Of a DNA stretch of 6,782 bases, positions 1 through 4,565 are shown one piece after another (within the stretch, counting starts at the first letter, position 1; each line of letters opens with the position of its first letter). The stretch covers positions 1 through 6,782 of the forward strand of contig JAISDM010000138.1 of the NCBI GenBank assembly GCA_031264885.1, in the 5' to 3' direction. Source of the DNA: Peptococcaceae bacterium (GTDB taxonomy: Bacteria; Bacillota; Peptococcia; DRI-13; UBA5745). The translations under genes were made by a program, and so were the position numbers. The notes beneath the pieces were generated by a model. That model saw nothing but the letters and a program-made list of their open reading frames with translations, searched no databases and had not been told where the DNA came from.

Positions 1-979
1 CGCTCGCAGCCCAGGCGTTCCATTCCTCGGCGTTTTTCTGTATTTTTTCGGAGCGCGCCGCAGCGTCGTCCCCTTCGTCGTAAACGGCCTTCCAACCGCC
101 GGCGCCGTCGTCCGTGAGCTCGTACAGCGCGGAGGTCACGAATTGCTTGCCGTGGAAACCGCCGTTGCCCAAAAGGTCGAGATACGTGAATTTGCCGGGG
201 TATTTCTTCACCCAAAGGCTGAGTTCGGTGAGGTTATGCGGCAATCCGTAAACAGCCGCGCCTCCCTCCGTCCGGCTCTCGTCCCAATTCAGGGCCGCGT
301 CGTATTTGTCGGCCGCGTAAACCATCGCCGGCGTCACCTTCATAAACTGCGACTGATAACCGTTCGTGGGCATGGTTCCGTTGTAAAGCACATCCACGGC
401 GTTCCAGTCAAGGTATTCGGAATTCGGCAGTTTCTTCACCCATTGATTGCCGCCGTCGCCCCAAAGCGCGCCTTTCGCGCCCATCGGCTGAATAGATCCG
501 GAGGCGCCCCAGAACATATCGACCGTCGCGTCCAGGCCGTTTTCATAATCCGACACGAACCGCTGCTCCTCTTCCGCTGTGTCTTCCACATACTCAACGG
601 TGATATTGTAATCGCTCTCAGCGCGCTGTCTGACGTACTCCCAGTACTGCTGCACCATCGCGTCGGCGCCGCCGGATCCCCAGGCGCAGAAGGTCACCGT
701 GTCGCCGTCAGCCTCCGCGAGAATCTCTTCCCAGCTCATGCCGGCGAGATCGGTTTCGACGAGCTTAGTCGGCGCGCCCGCGGCGTCCGAACTGTCCGTT
801 ACTGCGCCGGTATTGCCCGCCGCGGTATTGCCGCCGTTATCCGCGGCGCCTCCGGAGCAGCCGGCCACTGTCCACAGGAGGCACAGCGCCAACAGCAGCG
901 CCAGCAAGCGAAAAGCATGCCCGCGGCGGCCCCCGCCGTTTGATGTGCCCCCCCATTCCATTCTGTTCTTGATTTGCAT
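1..979 (-). CDS. YnjB-like ABC transporter substrate-binding lipoprotein (3' end outside window)
   Basis: The first 326 residues are visible; the reading frame stays open through base 1. The N-terminus is a lipoprotein signal: basic residues (K4, R6, R18, R19, R24), a hydrophobic stretch at about 25-39, then the lipobox VAGC with the lipidated cysteine at 41. A Gly/Ala/Asn/Thr-rich tether follows to about residue 70. The mature part begins with SWEEILAEA and TVTFCAWG, then YNITVEYV, a VDMFWG segment and KKLPNSEYLDW. From memory this order matches E. coli YnjB (NWQQI, FNAWGG, VDLLWVNG, LPNWRYVD), the binding protein of the YnjBCD importer. YnjB's substrate is not firmly established, so none is assigned. 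It should capture a solute outside the membrane and deliver it to a permease/ATPase pair, expected beyond the left edge. ATG at 979 is chosen because an AAAGGA lies 12 bases upstream; the in-frame ATG at 991 abuts that site and would lack one. It has its own promoter. Confidence 0.9.
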   Translation of the reverse strand, partial: MQIKNRMEWGGTSNGGGRRGHAFRLLALLLALCLLWTVAGCSGGAADNGGNTAAGNTGAVTDSSDAAGAPTKLVETDLAGMSWEEILAEADGDTVTFCAWGSGGADAMVQQYWEYVRQRAESDYNITVEYVEDTAEEEQRFVSDYENGLDATVDMFWGASGSIQPMGAKGALWGDGGNQWVKKLPNSEYLDWNAVDVLYNGTMPTNGYQSQFMKVTPAMVYAADKYDAALNWDESRTEGGAAVYGLPHNLTELSLWVKKYPGKFTYLDLLGNGGFHGKQFVTSALYELTDDGAGGWKAVYDEGDDAAARSEKIQKNAEEWNAWAAS

Positions 980-991
980 TGCAGTGATCAT

Positions 992-997
992 TCCTTT
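992..997 (-). promoter_or_regulatory. Shine-Dalgarno site of the lipoprotein gene
   Basis: AAAGGA on the minus strand lies 12 bases before ATG 979. The spacing is slightly long. It still decides between two in-frame ATGs, because the upstream one at 991 starts directly at the end of this motif. Confidence 0.55.
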
Positions 998-1039
998 CAG
1001 GTAAAATCCGGCGGCACATATTAATATATTCAAAATTTT

Positions 1040-1069
1040 CGATATATCGGGGCGCAAAAAAGCCCCCCG
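1040..1069 (-). promoter_or_regulatory. Hairpin and short palindrome in the lipoprotein mRNA leader
   Basis: The predicted 100-base leader of the lipoprotein mRNA contains a GC stem at 1048-1069: CGGGG pairs with CCCCG, then one mismatch and two more pairs, around a loop of six T. It abuts the perfect 10-bp palindrome CGATATATCG at 1040-1049. The stem has no U-run directly after it, so it is not a standard terminator. The palindrome could be an operator. No known riboswitch consensus was recognised. The role is unknown. Confidence 0.3.
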
Positions 1070-1085
1070 CCGCGCGTCTGGGGTT

Positions 1086-1114
1086 ATTATACCCTATGTA
1101 TCGAATAAAATCAA
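1086..1114 (-). promoter_or_regulatory. Sigma-A-type promoter for the lipoprotein gene
   Basis: On the minus strand there is a -35 box TTGATT (1109-1114), a 17-base spacer and a perfect -10 box TATAAT (1086-1091). Transcription would start near base 1079, giving a leader of about 100 bases before ATG 979. The -10 box is flanked by GGG and ACC, giving a small GGGT/ACCC dyad at 1081-1094. The promoter lies just outside the palindromic repeat element that begins near 1128. Confidence 0.7.
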
Positions 1115-1127
1115 TATGTTTCGCAAC

Positions 1128-1295
1128 GATTCATACGCAGGGCGGCATTCCGGGTTCCGGCCGGCCCCGGGCCAGACCGTCCGAAAACGGGACGGGGCAC
1201 GGCATGCCGTGCCCCGTCCCGTGTTCGGACGGTCCCGGGCGGCAGAATGCCGCCCCTACGGCGCCGCGCATGATTCATACGCAGGGGCGGCATTC
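1128..1295. repeat. REP/BIME-like palindromic repeat element
   Basis: This element fills most of the 385-base gap between arsR and the lipoprotein gene. A near-identical 23/24-base direct repeat starting GATTCATACGCAG occurs at 1128-1150 and 1272-1295, differing by one G. The shared core CG(C/T)AGGGGCGGCATTC also occurs inverted at 1245-1260. Between them is a giant palindrome: 34 bases perfect at 1188-1221 (centre GGCATGCC), extending to 60 bases at 1175-1234 with one mismatched pair. A smaller hairpin, GGGCGGCA-GAA-TGCCGCCC, lies at 1237-1255. It encodes no convincing protein. The architecture fits a dispersed non-autonomous palindromic element. It may also act as a barrier or terminator between arsR and the next gene. 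Whether it is multicopy cannot be seen from this window. Confidence 0.75.
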
Positions 1296-1330
1296 TGCCT
1301 CCCGCCTTTGAACGCGCGGTAACCGGGCGT

Positions 1331-1355
1331 CCGGGTATCCCCTACGGGACCCCGG
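1331..1355 (-). other. Hairpin just downstream of the arsR stop
   Basis: About ten bases after the arsR stop the minus strand can fold into a 5-bp CCGGG/CCCGG stem, a small internal loop and a further CCC/GGG stem. There is no following U-run, so a factor-independent terminator is not demonstrated. It could help end the rnr-arsR transcript together with the large palindrome further on. The rest of 1296-1364 shows nothing else. Confidence 0.3.
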
Positions 1356-1364
1356 CGCCGCGGA

Positions 1365-1811
1365 TTAACGCGTGTATTGGCATTGACAGCCGGTGTCGTC
1401 TCCGGGCATGATTTTGCCGCCGTTCTCCAGCAGGTTCAACCATCTCAATACGCGGGGCATAAACAGCGCGCGCAGCCCGCGCCTGAAGGGGAACGCAATC
1501 CCTCCAGGCAGCTGCCCGATGAGGCTCTTCTGGCGTTCCGCCTTGCTTTCGACCAAATGTGTCAGCAATTCTTTCGCGTATTCGCAGCCCGAATCATTGA
1601 TGGAATAATAGACCCATTTCCCAACCGGGCGGCCTGTGACAATGCCGGAATTACAGAGTATCTTCATGTGATGCGACAGGGTGGGCTGGCTGATGTTCAA
1701 ATCCTCCAGCAATATGCAGGCGCATTTTTCGCCGTCGAGCAAGAGCTCCAGCACCCTCAGTCTCTTCGCGTCGGAAAGCGCTTTAAAGACCCTCAAGTAA
1801 TCGTTTTTCAT
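1365..1811 (-). CDS. ArsR/SmtB-family metal(loid)-responsive transcriptional repressor
   Basis: This 148-residue protein has a winged helix-turn-helix spanning about residues 6-72. The order is FKALSDAKRLRVLELL, KCACILLEDL, the recognition segment NISQPTLSHHMKILCNSGIV, and the beta-wing GRPVGKWVYYSI. Cys30 and Cys32 form the CxC motif at the position where ArsR-type repressors bind arsenite or antimonite. Cys53 is also present, and a second CxC (Cys142, Cys144) sits near the C-terminus. By family knowledge it would be a dimer released from its operator by a thiophilic metal or metalloid. The domain is longer than the usual 105-120 residues, with a basic/hydrophobic extension after about residue 100. 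ATG 1811 has a strong AAGGAG six bases upstream. It follows rnr by 38 bases and probably shares its transcript. No arsenic permease or reductase gene is visible, so its target is unknown. Family assignment is firm; ligand is inferred. Confidence 0.92.
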   Translation of the reverse strand: MKNDYLRVFKALSDAKRLRVLELLLDGEKCACILLEDLNISQPTLSHHMKILCNSGIVTGRPVGKWVYYSINDSGCEYAKELLTHLVESKAERQKSLIGQLPGGIAFPFRRGLRALFMPRVLRWLNLLENGGKIMPGDDTGCQCQYTR

Positions 1812-1817
1812 AGGCCG

Positions 1818-1823
1818 CTCCTT
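1818..1823 (-). promoter_or_regulatory. Shine-Dalgarno site of arsR
   Basis: AAGGAG on the minus strand lies six bases before ATG 1811. It is a strong, well-placed site, showing that arsR has its own translation start after rnr. It overlaps the edge of the 17-bp tandem repeat. Confidence 0.85.
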
Positions 1824-1854
1824 CCTGTCTGTCTATCTTTCTTGTCTGTCTATC
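1821..1854. repeat. Two-copy 17-bp tandem repeat between rnr and arsR
   Basis: On the minus strand two adjacent 17-base units, GATAGACAGACAAGAAA (1838-1854) and GATAGACAGACAGGAAG (1821-1837), differ at two positions. The first contains the rnr TAG stop; the second runs into the arsR ribosome-binding site. It looks like a small local duplication that sets the spacing between the two genes. It has direct, not dyad, symmetry, so it is not a typical ArsR operator. Confidence 0.8.
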
Positions 1855-4348
1855 CCTTATCCCCCTGACGCCTGGGTACGTTTTTCTTTTGCTGACGGCG
1901 CGGCTTCACCTGGGCCTCATCCCTGGAATCAGGAACGAGACGCGGCGGTTTGCCGGGGGATTTAGACTCCGGCAGGCGGATGGGCTTGGATCCCGGTTTC
2001 GCCCCCGGCAGGCGAATGGGCTCCGGCGGCCTCCGGCGAACGGGCGCCTGAGCAGCGTCGTATTTGTCCGGATTGATCCAATCCGCCAGGGTTTTGGCCG
2101 TATATTTAAATCCCTGGAGCTCATCCGGACGGTCGCGCTCATCGGGAGACATCGGCGGCAGCTTCACCCCCGATCTCTTCGTCTGGGAACCGTTTGCTTG
2201 TGTTCTTCTCACCTGCGGCTGCCGTACCTGGGGCTTCCTCGTCTGTGTTTCCTTCGTTTGCGTATCCTTCGCCTGCGTTTCTTTCGCCTGTGTTTCCTTC
2301 ACCTGCGAATTTTTCATCTGCGCGTCTTTCACTTGTATTCCTTTCACCTGTACCTCTTTCACCTGTTTTTCCCTCGCCGGCGCGCGCGTTTCCTTCGCCT
2401 GCGCCTGCGTTTCTCTCACTTGCGCGTCTCGCGCTTGCGCGTCGCCTTTCACCTGCGCTTCTTTCACTTGCGCCTCTTTCACCTGTACCTGATCGCCGTC
2501 CGCCCGCGCGCTCTTCGTTCCGCGGCCCCGCCCCGTCCTGCTTTTTTTGCGCTCCCCGGAATTTTTGTTTTGATTTTGACGCGATTCCGTCTGGGGAGGC
2601 AGCCAGCTGAAGTTAATAAATCCCGATTGGGCCTCCGCGCTCATCAGATGGACGCGAACCTCGTCCCCGATGCTGAAAGCCGTCTTTCTTTGTTCGCTTT
2701 CCAGGCGCAGACGTTTCTCATTAAAAACATAATAACCGTCCAAACGGCTGACATGAACCAGCCCTTCCACCGTATTCGGCAATCTCACATAGAAGCCAAA
2801 TTCGGTCACGCTGGAAATGATCCCATCGAATTCCTGGCCCACGAACGCCGCCATATATTCCGCTTTTCTGAACGATTCCACGTCCCTTTCCGCGGTTTCC
2901 GCCGTTTTCTCCCGTTCCGACGCCTGCTCCGCAAACCGCTGCATCTGTTTTTCCAGCGCGCTCCCGCGTTCCGGGCTTATTTTGCCCTCCATTCCGGCCT
3001 CGCGGATGACCCGGTGTATGGCCAAATCCGCGTATCGCCGGATGGGCGAGGTGAAGTGGCAGTATTCCTGGGAAGCCAGGCCGAAATGCCCGAGATTTCT
3101 CGAATCATACCGCGCGTGGTTCATGGATCTGAGCAGAAGGGTATGGACCGTCTGCGCTTCCGGACGCTCCTTAATCAGGTTCAACAGCTTTTGATAGGTG
3201 GCGGATCTCACTTTTCCTTTTTTGTCTACTTTGACAGACAGCCCAAACGCGGACAAAACCGGGTTCAGTTCCGCGATAGAATCCGGCCCCGGCTCTTCGT
3301 GTACCCGATAAATGAACGGGACGCCCAGTTTTTGAAAGTGCGCGGCCACCGTTTCATTGGCCAATATCATAAACTCTTCGATCATGGCTTCCGCCAAGCG
3401 GTGCTCCCGGCGAATAATATCCGCCGGTTTGCCGTCTTGCATGACAATTTTGCACTCCGGCAAGTCGAAATCCAAAGCGCCGCGCTCAAAGCGTTTTTCC
3501 CGCAGAACGCGGCAAACCTCCGCCATCCCCGACAGCATGTCCCGAATCCGGGCGTCTTCGGCAAAGCCGGTCTTCTGATCCAGGAAATCCTGTACCTGAT
3601 CATAGGTCAGCCGCCGCGTCACTTGAATCAGCGTGGGAAGGATTTCATAACGCAGGAGCTTGCCCTGACCGTCCAAATCCATGATACAGCTCACCGTCAA
3701 ACGGGGCGCGCCCGCGTTAAGGCTGCAAAGATCATTCGAAATCCCGGGAGGCAGCATGGGCAGAACCCGATCCGGAAAATACACGCTCGTGCCCCGCGCG
3801 AGGGCTTCCAGATCCAGCGCGGACCCTTCCCTGACATACCATCCCACATCCGCTATATGCACCCCCAGCCGGACATTGCCCGCCTCAAGGGATTCCAGGC
3901 TTACCGCGTCGTCCAGATCTTTGGCGTCCGAGCCGTCGATGGTCACCGCCGGCAGTCCCGTCAAATCGCGGCGGCCCTCAATCGCCTCCTGCCCCAACGC
4001 CCGGGGCGCGGCTTCAGCGGCTTTCAGAACATCGGGGGGGAATTCTTCCGATAAATAGTGTTTTTTTAAAATCCCACGCATTTGTACTTCCGATTGATTC
4101 GCAGGCCCCAGGATTTCCAGAATCTCCCCATATACGCCCAATCGCCCCTGATACCCTTCCGGATATACCCGAACGGTCACCTTATCTCCGGTTTTGGCCT
4201 CTTTGGAGTCGTCTTGCAAGACCATAATCTCTTGAATTTCTTTGCGGCTGTCCGGGGTCACATATCCAAAGCCCCTGAGTTTCTCAAAGGTTCCGACGAT
4301 CCATTTATCTTTCTCGATCATTTCTACCGTCCAATCTTTATTAAACAA
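1850..4348 (-). CDS. rnr: RNase R-type 3'-5' exoribonuclease, lacking N-terminal domains and with long repeat tail
   Basis: This 832-residue member of the RNB family would processively degrade RNA from the 3' end, including structured RNA, in the cytoplasm. An OB/cold-shock domain at about 16-80 (GTFEKLRGFGYV) is followed by the RNB domain at about 124-452. The metal-binding motif TIDGSDAKDLDDA gives D138, D144, D146 and D147; RGTSVYFPDRVLPMLPP, EEFMILANETVA and HFTSPIRRYADL (431-442) are all intact. The S1 domain is at about 504-582. The usual winged helix and first cold-shock domain, about 130 residues in B. subtilis RNase R, are missing. The tail (583-832) is low-complexity and basic. The start is uncertain: TTG 4348 is the first option after an in-frame stop and ATG 4321 is the alternative; neither has a good ribosome-binding site. 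It is followed by arsR, not by smpB as in many Firmicutes. Catalytic identity is firm. Confidence 0.93.
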   Translation of the reverse strand: MFNKDWTVEMIEKDKWIVGTFEKLRGFGYVTPDSRKEIQEIMVLQDDSKEAKTGDKVTVRVYPEGYQGRLGVYGEILEILGPANQSEVQMRGILKKHYLSEEFPPDVLKAAEAAPRALGQEAIEGRRDLTGLPAVTIDGSDAKDLDDAVSLESLEAGNVRLGVHIADVGWYVREGSALDLEALARGTSVYFPDRVLPMLPPGISNDLCSLNAGAPRLTVSCIMDLDGQGKLLRYEILPTLIQVTRRLTYDQVQDFLDQKTGFAEDARIRDMLSGMAEVCRVLREKRFERGALDFDLPECKIVMQDGKPADIIRREHRLAEAMIEEFMILANETVAAHFQKLGVPFIYRVHEEPGPDSIAELNPVLSAFGLSVKVDKKGKVRSATYQKLLNLIKERPEAQTVHTLLLRSMNHARYDSRNLGHFGLASQEYCHFTSPIRRYADLAIHRVIREAGMEGKISPERGSALEKQMQRFAEQASEREKTAETAERDVESFRKAEYMAAFVGQEFDGIISSVTEFGFYVRLPNTVEGLVHVSRLDGYYVFNEKRLRLESEQRKTAFSIGDEVRVHLMSAEAQSGFINFSWLPPQTESRQNQNKNSGERKKSRTGRGRGTKSARADGDQVQVKEAQVKEAQVKGDAQARDAQVRETQAQAKETRAPAREKQVKEVQVKGIQVKDAQMKNSQVKETQAKETQAKDTQTKETQTRKPQVRQPQVRRTQANGSQTKRSGVKLPPMSPDERDRPDELQGFKYTAKTLADWINPDKYDAAQAPVRRRPPEPIRLPGAKPGSKPIRLPESKSPGKPPRLVPDSRDEAQVKPRRQQKKNVPRRQGDKG
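1916..2020 (-). repeat. Three-unit 12-residue repeat in the RNase R tail
   Basis: Residues 777-811 of RNase R read as three consecutive units, PIRLPGAKPGSK, PIRLPESKSPGK and the degenerate PPRLVPDSRDE. This corresponds to a roughly 36-bp DNA repeat. The sequence is proline-rich and basic, so probably disordered and possibly RNA-binding. Confidence 0.7.
2171..2485 (-). repeat. 15-bp tandem repeat encoding Q(V/A/T)(K/R)xx pentapeptides in RNase R
   Basis: Residues 622-726 of RNase R are about 20 repeats of the form Gln-(Val/Ala/Thr)-(Lys/Arg)-x-x, for example QVKEA, QAKET, QAKDT and QTKET. Thirteen units in perfect five-residue register run from residue 662 to 726 (2171-2365). The upstream units include one six-residue and two seven-residue variants. 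Early units alternate K and E/D; the last ones are mainly basic. This is unrelated to the A(D/N)Lxx pentapeptide-repeat family. The segment is likely disordered, and the DNA repeat could change copy number by slippage. Confidence 0.9.
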
Positions 4349-4443
4349 AATATATTTTAATCAAGACGCGATGAAATATACAGAAATTAAACGGCCGCCA
4401 TTTAGAACTCGTTAAACAATAACCTGCGATTTTTCACTTGCCC

Positions 4444-4524
4444 TTTCGCCGTCGGACTGCGTTGTCGTCAGTCGCCATACCACCCCGGGTATGCCTCCTT
4501 CCTCCGCCTTGTCCGGCGGCGAAA
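4444..4524. repeat. Branched inverted-repeat element upstream of rnr
   Basis: The arms TTTCGCCGTCGGAC (4444-4457) and GTCCGGCGGCGAAA (4511-4524) are complementary at 13 of 14 positions. They enclose a 53-base interior with a CATACC/GGTATG hairpin (4476-4493). Alternative stems are GACTG/CAGTC (4455-4473) and CCGCC/GGCGG (4504-4519). On the minus strand an AAGGAGG (4494-4500) lies between the stems. The one mismatch pairs as G-U in plus-strand RNA but as A-C in minus-strand RNA. It could be a dispersed palindromic element, a structured RNA, or a terminator/processing site between the upstream gene and rnr. No known family was identified. The remainder of the gap (4349-4443) is AT-rich with no clear promoter. 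Confidence 0.6.
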
Positions 4525-4565
4525 TTGCGGCGTGAAATTATCTCATCTTATTATTTAACGAATCC

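Noticed and set aside
143..943. Open frame of 266 codons on the plus strand opposite the lipoprotein gene
   Set aside because: Antisense shadow of a convincing lipoprotein frame with signal sequence and family motifs; the shadow has neither.
980..1079. TPP or other riboswitch in the lipoprotein leader
   Set aside because: YnjB proteins are sometimes linked to thiamine, but the leader lacks the CUGAGA and other conserved TPP elements. Only a simple hairpin is visible.
1188..1221. Factor-independent terminator
   Set aside because: The stem is very strong but has no adjacent T-run on either strand and is embedded in a larger repeat architecture. It may still impede transcription.
1096..1322. 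Short overlapping frames in the palindromic element
   Set aside because: They arise from the inverted repeat itself, with mirrored peptides on both strands and no ribosome-binding sites.
1821..1854. Classical ArsR operator between rnr and arsR
   Set aside because: The symmetry is direct, not the imperfect dyad expected for ArsR/SmtB dimers.
2171..2485. CRISPR array, because of regular short repeats
   Set aside because: The 15-bp units are contiguous with no spacers and stay in frame inside rnr. They encode a peptide repeat.
1889..4054. Open frame of 721 codons on the plus strand opposite rnr
   Set aside because: It is exactly antisense to a confirmed RNase R frame. Its peptide is low-complexity (Phe/Leu/Arg-rich) where rnr has tandem repeats, and no domain or ribosome-binding site is visible. 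GC-rich codon bias explains the lack of stops.
4349..4440. Promoter for rnr in the AT-rich gap
   Set aside because: Several TATATT- or TTGATT-like hexamers occur, but I found no pair with acceptable spacing, so no site is called.
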